DNA from: CAZPHU01 sp964419255
Lineage (GTDB): Bacteria > Fibrobacterota > Chitinivibrionia > Chitinivibrionales > CAYFVL01
Assembly (NCBI GenBank): GCA_964419255.1
Contig: CAYQOU010000041.1
Coordinates: 1 to 36,971 of the forward strand
Direction: 5' to 3'
Length of the DNA: 36,971 nt
Position numbers and translations under genes: made by a program. Under the pieces are notes generated by a model, which did no database searches, was not told where the DNA came from, and was given only the letters and a program-made list of their open reading frames with translations. The first letter of the stretch is position 1, and each line of letters begins with the position of its first letter. Positions 1 through 7,887 of this stretch are shown here, one piece after another.

Positions 1-15
1 TACCAAGGGGAAGGT

Positions 16-65
16 GTCCAGCCGGAGTGTTTGCGGCTGGACGGATGGGGTGCATCTGAGCACCC
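16..65. repeat. Pair of hairpins within a probable dispersed repeat at the window edge
   Basis: A perfect 9-bp stem (GTCCAGCCG at 16-24, CGGCTGGAC at 34-42) is followed by a second 6-bp stem (GGGTGC at 48-53, GCACCC at 60-65) and then TTT. Bases 39-55 recur in inverted orientation at the right end of the window. The rest of 1-188, downstream of the permease gene, shows no gene. The hairpins could also act as a weak terminator for a rightward transcript entering from outside the window. Confidence 0.5.
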
Positions 66-188
66 TTTCGATTCCAGGCTCTCTGCGTCTTTCTGAACAG
101 AGTTTACTATCGTAGTCAGAATATAGAAGTATTACCAGGCGTACACAAGAAGAAATGCATCGTTTTCTTTCGTTTATCCGAAAAAAAA

Positions 189-1181
189 TTACCATTCGCC
201 GGCTCTGGCGCCTCTGCTAAGAAGTATCCAAAGGAAAAAAGGTCCGCCGAGTAAGGCTGTCAGCACCCCTACCGGCATCTCCGAGGGTGCAATGATTACT
301 CGCGCTATAGTATCGCATACGACCAGAAAGGCTCCGCCGAACAGGAAACAAAGCGGCCCTAACCTCCTGTGATTGCTTCCGATAAGAAGCCTGCAGACAT
401 GCGGCACCATCATTCCGATGAAGCCGATCGGACCACAGGATGCCACTACGCCTGCCACGCTGATTGAGGTGGCAAAAAACAACCACCGGCGGGTTGCCTC
501 AATATTGATCCCTCGACTGGTCGCCAGATGCTCACCGGTTAAGAAATGATCCAGATGTGGTAGATGCAGGGCTATTATGGAAAGGCCGGTCATCACAAGA
601 GGAAACATAAACAACAGACGAGTGTATCCATGCACCTCAACGCCTCCCATAAGCCACCGCACGATCTGAAAAGAGTGCTTCAAGTCACTGAGATACTGGA
701 GAAACAGCAACACGGCGGAAAAGGAGAAACTTACGGCAATACCGGCCAAAAGCATCGTCACCCCCGAGGTGCTTCTGGTGACCGCCGAAAGTGCATACAC
801 CAGAACTGTAGCGGCCAAAGCTCCTCCAAAAGCCCCAAGAGTCGTAAAAGGGGTACTGAGGACTGTTCCACCAATGCCGAAAAGGATGATCAGAGCGGCT
901 CCACAGGAGGCGCCGCTGCTGATGCCCAGGGTAAATGGAGTCGCCAGAGGGTTACGGAAAAGAGCCTGAAAAACCATACCCGCAACAGCCAGACTTCCTC
1001 CGGCAACAAATGCGGTGATAACACGGGGTAGCCTGAGCTCGAAAAAGATCTGCCAGTCTATGCTTTGGGGCGAATAAAACAGGGAGGGAGAAAGTAGCTT
1101 GATCCCAATAAAAGGAGCGAGAAACAAAACACCTGTCGTCAAAAGAAAAACCAAAAAAAGCAGCTTTTTAAAACCGATCAT
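189..1181 (-). CDS. btuC: FecCD/BtuC-family ABC transporter permease
   Basis: This is an inner-membrane permease of the vitamin B12/siderophore/heme importer family, 330 aa, the usual family length, with about nine or ten hydrophobic segments. Two family hallmarks are visible: RNPLATPFTLGISSGA near residues 76-91, and the cytoplasmic coupling region GPIGFIGMMVPH in the last third, which contacts the ATPase. Its ATG overlaps the stop of the upstream ATPase gene as ATGA, so the two are translationally coupled. The permease and ATPase alone do not fix the substrate. The cobamide assignment rests on the nearby riboswitch-controlled btuF-cbiR-cobUTS operon; a siderophore or heme importer is the alternative. 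Confidence 0.85.
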   Translation of the reverse strand: MIGFKKLLFLVFLLTTGVLFLAPFIGIKLLSPSLFYSPQSIDWQIFFELRLPRVITAFVAGGSLAVAGMVFQALFRNPLATPFTLGISSGASCGAALIILFGIGGTVLSTPFTTLGAFGGALAATVLVYALSAVTRSTSGVTMLLAGIAVSFSFSAVLLFLQYLSDLKHSFQIVRWLMGGVEVHGYTRLLFMFPLVMTGLSIIALHLPHLDHFLTGEHLATSRGINIEATRRWLFFATSISVAGVVASCGPIGFIGMMVPHVCRLLIGSNHRRLGPLCFLFGGAFLVVCDTIARVIIAPSEMPVGVLTALLGGPFFLWILLSRGARAGEW

Positions 1182-1963
1182 TCTATCACTTTCAAAGGTG
1201 AAAACATCCGATCCCCTGAGGGCATCGTCGCGGACTCAAAATCGATGCCGTATATGCTTTTCAAAATCGATGGTGATTTGGCAAGAAGTCCCTTACCGCA
1301 ATCTGCCCAAAACAACGCACCGTCGATCAACGCTAAAATATTATCATATCTGTTTAAAGCGGTATTTATATCATGAGTAACCGTCACGATGGTCATTGCG
1401 AACTGCTCATGTACTCTTTCCAGTGCATTCTCAAGCTGTTGCTGATGAAGAGGATCGAGAAAAGTGGCTGGCTCATCCAGAAGCAGCACAGACGGACGCT
1501 GCGATACCGCACCTGCAATCATGACTCTCTGCAGCTCTCCCCCACTAAGGGTATGCATTTGACGATTTTTGAGATGCAAAGTATCGGTAAGTGCAAGTGA
1601 ATCCAGCACGATATGATGATCCTCCCTGGTGGGAACAGCCATAAAAGATTGATAGGCAAATCGCCCCATCATGACGAAATCCTTAACCGTATACGGAAGT
1701 ATTCCACCCATACCCTGAGGCACATACGCTATCAGACGCGCTCGCTGCCTCGCGTTAAAGGACCTTAATTCCTTGTTTTTAAGCAGAATAGAGCCTTCAT
1801 ACTGTTTATTGATTCCTGCCAGGCACTTGATCAGAGTGGTTTTACCCGCGCCATTCTTACCGATAATCGCCCATTTTTGCCCCTGCTGCATCTCCAGGTT
1901 AATAGAATGCAGTATTTGATTCTGTCGGTAGGAAAAGGAGAGGTCACGAACGCAGATAGTCAT
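1178..1963 (-). CDS. btuD: ABC transporter ATPase, BtuD/FecE type
   Basis: This is the ATP-binding subunit that would drive the adjacent BtuC-like permease, 261 aa. All motifs are intact: Walker A GKNGAGKT at residues 35-42, Q-loop near Q83, signature LSGGE at 139-143, Walker B VLLLDEP at 159-165, and the switch histidine in THD near 197. The ATG has only a weak Shine-Dalgarno. Its leader carries a 10-bp inverted repeat (see 2003-2066), so the btuDC pair may be controlled separately from the riboswitch operon, from which it is separated by a hydrolase gene. The family is certain; the substrate is inferred from context. Confidence 0.85.
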   Translation of the reverse strand: MTICVRDLSFSYRQNQILHSINLEMQQGQKWAIIGKNGAGKTTLIKCLAGINKQYEGSILLKNKELRSFNARQRARLIAYVPQGMGGILPYTVKDFVMMGRFAYQSFMAVPTREDHHIVLDSLALTDTLHLKNRQMHTLSGGELQRVMIAGAVSQRPSVLLLDEPATFLDPLHQQQLENALERVHEQFAMTIVTVTHDINTALNRYDNILALIDGALFWADCGKGLLAKSPSILKSIYGIDFESATMPSGDRMFSPLKVIE

Positions 1964-2002
1964 TATTAATACCGGAAGATAGCGATTCTCTTGTAGCTTT
2001 TT

Positions 2003-2066
2003 TTGTACCTGAACTGACCGACTCTCTCGGACATCATTCGCCTGGACCCGTTCAACTCAGGTACAA
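2003..2066 (-). promoter_or_regulatory. Long-range inverted repeat in the btuDC leader, possible cis-regulatory RNA
   Basis: TTGTACCTGA (2003-2012) is the exact reverse complement of TCAGGTACAA (2057-2066), enclosing 44 nt. Read on the minus strand, the enclosed part contains a small CCGA/TCGG hairpin, and a second short GAAC/GTTC pairing competes with the outer stem. The element lies 40-103 nt upstream of the ATPase start codon. I see neither the cobalamin-riboswitch B12 box nor any other riboswitch core I know. Confidence 0.4.
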
Positions 2067-2224
2067 CTAAATCCTATATTTCGTTTATCTACAAAAACTT
2101 ATTCACATTTTCCGAATAAGCGATTTTTTATGCCCGAGGGTGACTGCACAAACAAAAAACTATGCGGATAGAAAAAAGACCGTTTTGTGCCAGACTCTTT
2201 TGTCATACCTTTATCTTATTATGG

Positions 2225-3181
2225 TCATTCCTGCATGGATGGCGTAAGCGGGAGGAGAAAATCCGCAATAAACCGTATCATCGTATCGACTTCGGTATCA
2301 CCAGCGTCAAGCCCGTGACCAATATCGTCGAAGCTCAGAAGCTCTGAGCGGATTCCGACACGTTGTGCCACCTGATCAATAATCAGGCTTCCATACAACC
2401 TCAGTTGTTCGACTCCATAGGCACCACCAGTACCATATGGAACCACATCATCATCCCTGCCGTGTACGTTAACAATCGGATCTCCTCCCGGCTCTATCCA
2501 GGCGGTGTCGGCAATCGCACCCCAGCAGTTTACAACCGCGTTTATCTCGGAGGAAAAACCCCGATTGCCGCTGTTGCCCTCCAGGCCACCGGTCTCATTG
2601 GTGTCGACTTGAGTAGACAGCTCTTGCGATTGCCAATATGCGTAGTGAACCGCGGTAACAGCCCCGGCAGAGACACCTCCGAGAAAGATTGCATCCCGAT
2701 CGATGCGATATTCATCGGCATTGGCATGAAAATACCGCACTGCTGCTTTTGCATCCTGCACCGCTCTTAAAATAGCTTCGGCGTAGCCCATGCGGGATAT
2801 CTCCTGAAGGCCGAGTCTATAGGAATAGGATGCTGTCACATACCCGCGGTGCGCATATTCACGGCAAAGCCTCACGATTATATCATCTCGCCTGTTTCCG
2901 CTGACAAATCCACCCCCATGACCAAAGACTATCAGCGGACGCAGCGGTGCCGAATCGCCGGTCGGCTGATAGATATCCATCTGGAGGGCAATTGTGACAC
3001 TGAGAATCGTTTCGGTTTCTCCGAAGGTGACCGTTGATCTTTGAACCTCCGTGAAAACCGTGTCTATAAAGCGCCGGGACGATGTTGTTTGTTCATCTTG
3101 CTGGGGCTGTGTGGTTACGTCCGAACATACAAAAAACAGCGTTACAAGCGGCAAAAATACTACCCAGTGTATGTCGTTCAT
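2225..3181 (-). CDS. Secreted alpha/beta hydrolase (carboxylesterase/lipase-like)
   Basis: This is a predicted exported esterase of 318 aa. The N-terminus has a hydrophobic export segment (residues 5-19) ending in FFVCS, which is not a canonical lipobox. The alpha/beta-hydrolase signature is complete: oxyanion loop HGGG at 88-91, nucleophile elbow GGVSAG with Ser171, acidic residue within GRDDD at 241-245, and His289 in IGHG. The ATG at 3181 is preferred over an upstream in-frame start (3205) because GGGGAA sits 6 nt before it. It lies 228 bp downstream of cobS and 261 bp upstream of the ATPase gene, so it splits the corrinoid genes. The substrate is unknown, and no link to B12 is evident from the sequence. 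Confidence 0.8.
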   Translation of the reverse strand: MNDIHWVVFLPLVTLFFVCSDVTTQPQQDEQTTSSRRFIDTVFTEVQRSTVTFGETETILSVTIALQMDIYQPTGDSAPLRPLIVFGHGGGFVSGNRRDDIIVRLCREYAHRGYVTASYSYRLGLQEISRMGYAEAILRAVQDAKAAVRYFHANADEYRIDRDAIFLGGVSAGAVTAVHYAYWQSQELSTQVDTNETGGLEGNSGNRGFSSEINAVVNCWGAIADTAWIEPGGDPIVNVHGRDDDVVPYGTGGAYGVEQLRLYGSLIIDQVAQRVGIRSELLSFDDIGHGLDAGDTEVDTMIRFIADFLLPLTPSMQE

Positions 3182-3409
3182 AGTGTTCCCCAATGTTTCG
3201 GGCATGTCGTGTGATGATGCTATTTTTATTCTTAGGTTTTTATCCTAAACTCAGCCATTCTTGAGCGTATGAATTGCTCTGTCGAATTTATTGTCTAATC
3301 ATCTTTTTTTCCCGGATTTTCGATTTCCCTCGATCCGAGAAACCGAATTGCCGAAAAATCCATCCCCCTCTGCCGGTTTTAGATTTAAAAAAAGCAATTA
3401 TGAAACCTT

Positions 3410-4156
3410 TTAGCTGTGTATAAAACAAACAGTCAGAAGGAATGAAATCTCGGCAATCTCATTCGCACATCCGACACAGTCTCCGGTGATACCTCCTATA
3501 CGTCTGCAGCAGTATCGTCCGAAAAGAAAGCACAAACCAAGGGAGACGAGCCCTCCCACAAGCGCACTCCGCGGCACGGAGAAAAGCGCACCTGCTCCCC
3601 AGAAAACTGCTGAAACAAGCAACATAAGCCACGCACGGGTTGCATCGATCTTGAGCAGTTGGGACAGTAAGCCGCTGTCAAAGGCCGGATTATGACTCAT
3701 GACGAATAAGGCCTGCACAATTCGTGCATACATAATCGATATCGCTATCCATACCGGTACCCCCATATTCAGGCACACGAACCAGAGCGAAAGTTTGAGG
3801 AGAATATCACTTACCAGAGCAATGGTGCCGAATGTGCCCAGGCGAGAGTCTTTCAGGATCGATTGAATATGTTCCCTGGACTTACCTCCACCAAAACCAT
3901 CGGCGACATCAGCTAATCCATCCAGATGAAAAGCACCGGTCAATATGGTATAAAAAATCAGTATCAATATGGTGCTGACAAATTGCAGCTGCGGGGATAC
4001 ATCGACGGCCAATTGGAGTAAACCATAGGTGACAAGCCCCAGCAGCATTCCTGTGAGGGGGAAAAAGTATAACGCGCGGCTTATGGGTACACTGTCCTTT
4101 CCGGGCAAAGCAACGATGGTGAGCATACGAAATGCTGTAATGCATGGCGAAATCAT
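3410..4156 (-). CDS. cobS: Adenosylcobinamide-GDP ribazoletransferase (cobalamin synthase)
   Basis: CobS is the integral-membrane enzyme that joins AdoCbi-GDP to alpha-ribazole-5'-phosphate, closing the nucleotide loop. The protein is 248 aa, the normal size, with several membrane segments and the conserved acidic cytoplasmic motif FHLDGLADVADGFGG around residues 76-90, followed by KDSRLGTFG, a family signature. The start codon shares a base with the cobT stop (TAATG), implying translational coupling. It is the last gene of the riboswitch-led operon. No alpha-ribazole phosphatase (cobC) is present, so the final dephosphorylation must be done by a gene elsewhere. Confidence 0.95.
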   Translation of the reverse strand: MISPCITAFRMLTIVALPGKDSVPISRALYFFPLTGMLLGLVTYGLLQLAVDVSPQLQFVSTILILIFYTILTGAFHLDGLADVADGFGGGKSREHIQSILKDSRLGTFGTIALVSDILLKLSLWFVCLNMGVPVWIAISIMYARIVQALFVMSHNPAFDSGLLSQLLKIDATRAWLMLLVSAVFWGAGALFSVPRSALVGGLVSLGLCFLFGRYCCRRIGGITGDCVGCANEIAEISFLLTVCFIHS

Positions 4157-5208
4157 TACCAGTCCACCCTGCCGCTGACCGAAGCCCCGGAGAATGTCGC
4201 CATTTGATGATAGCAGGCAAGAGCCTGCTGCAGTATCTGCATAGCCAGAACCGCCCCGGTCCCTTCTCCCAGACGCATCCCCATATCCAACACTGGTTTT
4301 ATTCTCTGACTTTTCATGAACTTACGATGAAACGGTTCATCCGACACATGAGAGAAAAAAAGATACTCATGAACCAGTGGTGAAAGCTGCATCGCAACAA
4401 TCGCCGCGGCAGAGCATATGAAACCATCGATCACAATCGGTGTTGCCTTCCTACAGGCACCCAGAATAGCTCCCACAATCGCCGCTATCTCCAATCCGCC
4501 CACCCGAGCAAGCGCATCCAGCGGCGTTGCATCCCAGCCATTTCTATGAAACCCTATCGCTTCCTCTATGCACCTGATTTTCTTCTTCAGAAGCTCCCCT
4601 CGCGATCCCGTACCGGGACCGACACATTCCACCGGATCGACTCCCAGTATCAGGCTGTAAAGAGCCGATGCCGATGAACTGTTTCCGATCCCCATCTCCC
4701 CTAAGCCCAACAGGTCCGCATCCATGGCTTCAACAGTTTCGATTCCTATTCCAATCGCACGCACAACCTCTTCCCGGCTCATCGCGGGTTGCTTGAGAAA
4801 ATTGCGCGTCCCCTTGCGGATTTTGCGTATGAGAAGATTATCCCGCCCTGTCAGATCGGCCTTCACCCCGACATCGATTACCCTGAACGGGTAGCCCGCC
4901 TGAGTGGCCATTACGCTGACTGCCGCCCCTCCCCCTGCCATGTTTTTTACCATCTGTGCTGTAACTTCCGCCGGAAAAGGCGTTATTCCCATTTCCGTAA
5001 TCCCATGATCTGCGGCAAAGGTCAGGATACACGGTCTACGAATAGCCGCCTCACGACTCTGCCGACACAGACAGTATTGGAGCACAAACTCTTCGAGCCG
5101 TCCCAGACTTCCTTTGGGTTTGGTTAAATCATCGAGATGACAGCTCACCGCATCGGATATTTTCGGGTTTATCGTTGGCCGTATTTGCTGTATCAGCTTA
5201 TCGAGCAT
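4156..5208 (-). CDS. cobT: Nicotinate-nucleotide--dimethylbenzimidazole phosphoribosyltransferase
   Basis: CobT activates 5,6-dimethylbenzimidazole, or another lower-ligand base, with nicotinate mononucleotide to give the alpha-ribotide used by CobS. It is 350 aa, typical for the family. Recognisable blocks are LTKPKGSLGRLEE near the N-terminus, FAADHGI, GEMGIGNSS and the C-terminal GEGTGAVLAM, in which Glu315 corresponds to the catalytic base (Glu317 in the Salmonella enzyme). It starts one base after the cobU stop and overlaps cobS by one base. Confidence 0.95.
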   Translation of the reverse strand: MLDKLIQQIRPTINPKISDAVSCHLDDLTKPKGSLGRLEEFVLQYCLCRQSREAAIRRPCILTFAADHGITEMGITPFPAEVTAQMVKNMAGGGAAVSVMATQAGYPFRVIDVGVKADLTGRDNLLIRKIRKGTRNFLKQPAMSREEVVRAIGIGIETVEAMDADLLGLGEMGIGNSSSASALYSLILGVDPVECVGPGTGSRGELLKKKIRCIEEAIGFHRNGWDATPLDALARVGGLEIAAIVGAILGACRKATPIVIDGFICSAAAIVAMQLSPLVHEYLFFSHVSDEPFHRKFMKSQRIKPVLDMGMRLGEGTGAVLAMQILQQALACYHQMATFSGASVSGRVDW

Positions 5209-5209
5209 C

Positions 5210-5734
5210 CTAAGATCCTTTCACATAAAGCGGTTGCCCGCACACCATCAGTATAAGCGAATCAGCCAGGGTGGCAACCTGCGAATTTAACCTTCCGGCA
5301 TAATCCCGATACATTCGAGCCGTGGCATTGTCCGGGATTATGCCCCATCCGACTTCGTTTGTCACCAGTATCAGATCAAATTCATACATCTTTAGATCGG
5401 ATACAAAACCACTCAGGTACTTATCTATCAACTCCGGTTGTTGTTCATGCCTGAAGAAAAGATTGCCCATCCACACAGTAAGACAATCCACCACGGCAAT
5501 ATCGGCCCTGCCCGACACGCTTTGCAATGCCCGGACAAGGTCCCAGGGTTCTTCGATTGTCTCGTATCGATCTCCTCTTTGCCTCTGGTGGTTTTCTATA
5601 CGGACCGTCATTTCATCATCAAAAGCAATTGCGGTAGCGATAAAGAAACGTCTGGTATATGGTTGGGCCAGTTCCAAGCTGTATTCACTCTTTCCGCATC
5701 TGGCTCCGCCCGAAACAAGAGTCACCTTTCCCAT
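5210..5734 (-). CDS. cobU: Adenosylcobinamide kinase / adenosylcobinamide-phosphate guanylyltransferase
   Basis: This is the bifunctional CobU/CobP enzyme, 174 aa. It carries the P-loop GGARCGKS (residues 9-16), and the guanylation region IENHQRQRG includes His49, the counterpart of the guanylylated histidine. VVDCLTVWMGN and TNEVGWGIIP are also family signatures. Because CbiR releases cobinamide phosphate, the guanylyltransferase activity is the step needed for remodelling, while the kinase step would serve imported cobinamide. The start overlaps the end of cbiR by 13 bp. Confidence 0.95.
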   Translation of the reverse strand: MGKVTLVSGGARCGKSEYSLELAQPYTRRFFIATAIAFDDEMTVRIENHQRQRGDRYETIEEPWDLVRALQSVSGRADIAVVDCLTVWMGNLFFRHEQQPELIDKYLSGFVSDLKMYEFDLILVTNEVGWGIIPDNATARMYRDYAGRLNSQVATLADSLILMVCGQPLYVKGS

Positions 5735-6513
5735 AATTCTTTCACCATTTGTAATGAGCTTAGCGTATCCTGTTCAGTGAATACCTCCAATGTAACTACT
5801 CCGTTGTAAAGTGGCAAAATCTTATCGATCAGTTGGATGATATTCTCGCGCGGCCCCCGAGTCAGGGAGAGGTGATCTTTCCCTCTTTCTACACCATGTA
5901 AATGAATTATCCGGGTCCTTTGAAGACAGGCTTGAACTATATCCATCCAGTTCTCGACTCCATAGAGCCACAGATGTCCGATATCGAAGCAGAAAGAGAA
6001 ATCGAAGCGGTGGACGAGTTCAAGATGCCATTCTGTCGGGTAGCCAAGATTTTCCACACATATTCGCTGGCTGTCGACCTCCAGAGATGATACCAGATGC
6101 ACGCACACCTCCTGTATAGCGTTGCGCCAGAAAAGCACATCCTCGGTCGGGGAATCGAATCTTATGCCCTCGAAATGAAGCACGTAGCCATATGGATTCA
6201 GCGCTCGGGTGCGTTGAATGATTTTTTGTGCAGCTTTGACAAAGCCGATGCGTTCATCCACCGATCGCGCACCGGCTTTTCGATCGATGGGTAGATGCAC
6301 CGTATAGGTTATGTCCTGGTTTGTGGCCAGTTGTGCGAGTATATCGATGTCTTGCTCCGACGGAATATTGCTATGGTCAGGAGACTCGAAAAGAACCAAC
6401 TCCACATCATCGACAAGAGGTCCGATCCTTTTTACATTCGGTATAATATCGTCGGGAATTACATACGAGGTGCATCCGAGGCGAAAAGGATAATTCTGTT
6501 TAGTTGTGCTCAT
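5722..6513 (-). CDS. cbiR: Cobamide-remodelling phosphodiesterase CbiR (TIM-barrel, AP-endonuclease-2 superfamily)
   Basis: CbiR hydrolyses the phosphodiester of adenosylated cobamides to release AdoCbi-phosphate, allowing the lower ligand to be exchanged; the family was characterised in Akkermansia muciniphila. The 263-aa product begins with an RLGCTSYVIPDDIIPNV block characteristic of CbiR as I recall it. It has the metal-ligand pattern of the xylose-isomerase-like/AP-endonuclease-2 fold: Glu42 (LFES), His73 (VHLP), Glu154 (VENLG), Asp177 and His180 (FDIGH), His205 (LHG) and Glu243 (LEVF). The ATG at 6513 is chosen because upstream in-frame codons lie inside btuF; it overlaps btuF by 14 bp. 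Its place between btuF and cobU under a B12 riboswitch supports the assignment over a generic sugar isomerase. Confidence 0.88.
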   Translation of the reverse strand: MSTTKQNYPFRLGCTSYVIPDDIIPNVKRIGPLVDDVELVLFESPDHSNIPSEQDIDILAQLATNQDITYTVHLPIDRKAGARSVDERIGFVKAAQKIIQRTRALNPYGYVLHFEGIRFDSPTEDVLFWRNAIQEVCVHLVSSLEVDSQRICVENLGYPTEWHLELVHRFDFSFCFDIGHLWLYGVENWMDIVQACLQRTRIIHLHGVERGKDHLSLTRGPRENIIQLIDKILPLYNGVVTLEVFTEQDTLSSLQMVKELWER

Positions 6514-7405
6514 GGCGCTGTCTCGAATCAAGTTTCGCATCTGCTTTACGGAATATCTGCTGAAGATCATCCAGAAAATGAATGATACGGGGGCCGGGTA
6601 CGGAGACATACTTCTTATCGACATGAAAGATCAGACTATCTTTCACGGCGGGGATACCGGTTACGCGATACCAGTCCGCTTCGGCGCGGCCTCTATCAAG
6701 CTTTTTCATCGAGCGGGTAATATCGATAATCACCTGTGGGCGCAAAGAGATAATACCTTCCGTGCCGAGTGTGTGATAATCCTTCTTCTTCTCTGTAATG
6801 ACGTTTTGTGCCCCCGCGGCGTCCAGAAAATCGCTGTAGAAAGTCTTTCTACCCGCAGCCCATACGTCTGCTACGGTACCGGTGCCCATATCGGAGCGGT
6901 CAACCACCAGAAGAGTACGTGGATTCATTTTTGATGAAGCACTCAGCGAAGACAGCTTTTCTTTGAATGATCGGATAAGCACCTGTGCTTCCTTTTCTTT
7001 TCCGATGACAGAGCCAATCGTGCGAAATGATTCCAATAGCGACATCAGATCATGATTATCGATCTGGAGAAAGGAAATACCCTTTTTGCCGAGGAAGTCT
7101 TTCACCTCGCTGTGCTCTTTCATGAGAATCACAAGATCTGGTCTCAGCCGTATGATAGCCTCATAATTGGGATCAAAATACCCTCCAACTTCCGCGATAC
7201 GGTCTGCCTGAGGAGGAAAGGTACAAAAACGAGTGACACCTACAAGACGATCACCCGCATCCAGGGCAAAAATGGTTTCGGTTATTCCGGGAGCTAAAGA
7301 TATGATTCGCCCCGGTTCTTCAGTTGTGGTAGGATCTTTTTGATCATCATCGCAAAAGCAACCTGCCAGCAACAGCAATACAACATATAACGCAATAGAA
7401 TACAC
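6500..7405 (-). CDS. btuF: Cobalamin-binding lipoprotein of the B12 ABC importer
   Basis: This is a substrate-binding protein of the BtuF/FepB-like class-III family, 301 aa. The signal peptide ends in the lipobox LLAGC with the lipidated Cys at residue 16, so it is probably membrane-anchored in the periplasm. The mature protein begins with RIISLAPGITETIFAL, the classic BtuF opening (SLAPxxTE), followed by GVTRFCTFPPQA and RPDLVI. The start is a GTG with AAGG 9 nt upstream. It is the first gene after the cobalamin riboswitch and would work with the btuCD pair encoded downstream of the operon. Confidence 0.92.
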   Translation of the reverse strand: MYSIALYVVLLLLAGCFCDDDQKDPTTTEEPGRIISLAPGITETIFALDAGDRLVGVTRFCTFPPQADRIAEVGGYFDPNYEAIIRLRPDLVILMKEHSEVKDFLGKKGISFLQIDNHDLMSLLESFRTIGSVIGKEKEAQVLIRSFKEKLSSLSASSKMNPRTLLVVDRSDMGTGTVADVWAAGRKTFYSDFLDAAGAQNVITEKKKDYHTLGTEGIISLRPQVIIDITRSMKKLDRGRAEADWYRVTGIPAVKDSLIFHVDKKYVSVPGPRIIHFLDDLQQIFRKADAKLDSRQRHEHN

Positions 7406-7461
7406 GATATTACCTTGCCGATTTCAATCCTCGAAAATCGACCGGTTAAGAGAAAAAAACT

Positions 7462-7645
7462 GTGGTCCGGGCAGGTTTCCTGGCTTTCCTGATTTCGTCA
7501 GCCTTCCCATACCGCCAAACGGTACAGTGGCATTGATTCGGGACGAAATGCTGATCCCGCGAAACGGGATCGGGATGACAGTGGCGGGTCCGCTCCGGAT
7601 TCTCACCGGATTCACTGGCACCCTGACCGTGAAAAAAGCCGGCGA
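7462..7645 (-). ncRNA. Cobalamin riboswitch
   Basis: Read on the minus strand, the element has the canonical order of class-I cobalamin riboswitch parts. These are GGTGCCAGTGAATCCGG (7604-7622, reverse complement) with GAGAATCCGGAGCGGACCCGCCACTGT after it, a central variable hairpin, GCCACTGTACC, TGGGAAGGCTGACG, and the B12 box AGCCAGGAAACCTGCC near 7470-7485. It ends about 57 nt before the btuF GTG. Family knowledge says AdoCbl binding represses the downstream genes. A T7 run at 7452-7458 directly after the B12 box could support transcription termination, but I cannot define a clean terminator stem. Confidence 0.95.
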
Positions 7646-7671
7646 CAGAACATCACCACCGGCAAGAGTAA

Positions 7672-7699
7672 ATTAAATCGCGGAAAAAACAAAAGACAA
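7672..7699 (-). promoter_or_regulatory. Sigma-70-like promoter of the corrinoid operon
   Basis: On the minus strand, TTGTCT (plus 7694-7699) and TTTAAT (plus 7672-7677) are separated by 16 bp. This places a transcription start a few bases upstream of the riboswitch. The remainder of 7700-7887 holds no convincing gene and is the 3' flank of the MFS gene. Confidence 0.5.
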
Positions 7700-7887
7700 G
7701 AGCCAGTGAGATTCTTTGTCCTGCATCTGTTTTTTCGTATCTCTCAGAGTAAGCGGGAGAAAGAAGAAAAACCAACGCTTATTTGTCGCATTATTTAGAT
7801 ACACGTCGTCTATCAGTGTAGATTCTGTCTTTGCGAGATCCCGGAGTGGCCGAGAAACCGAAAAAACAGTTTGCGGCTTTGATGGAT

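Noticed and set aside
564..1031. Plus-strand open frame opposite the permease gene, and similar long antisense frames elsewhere
   Set aside because: They mirror well-supported genes on the other strand and have no ribosome sites or recognisable domains.
3300..3350. Nested stem (CGGAT/ATCCG) after cobS considered as a terminator
   Set aside because: The stem is short and no T-run follows on the minus strand.
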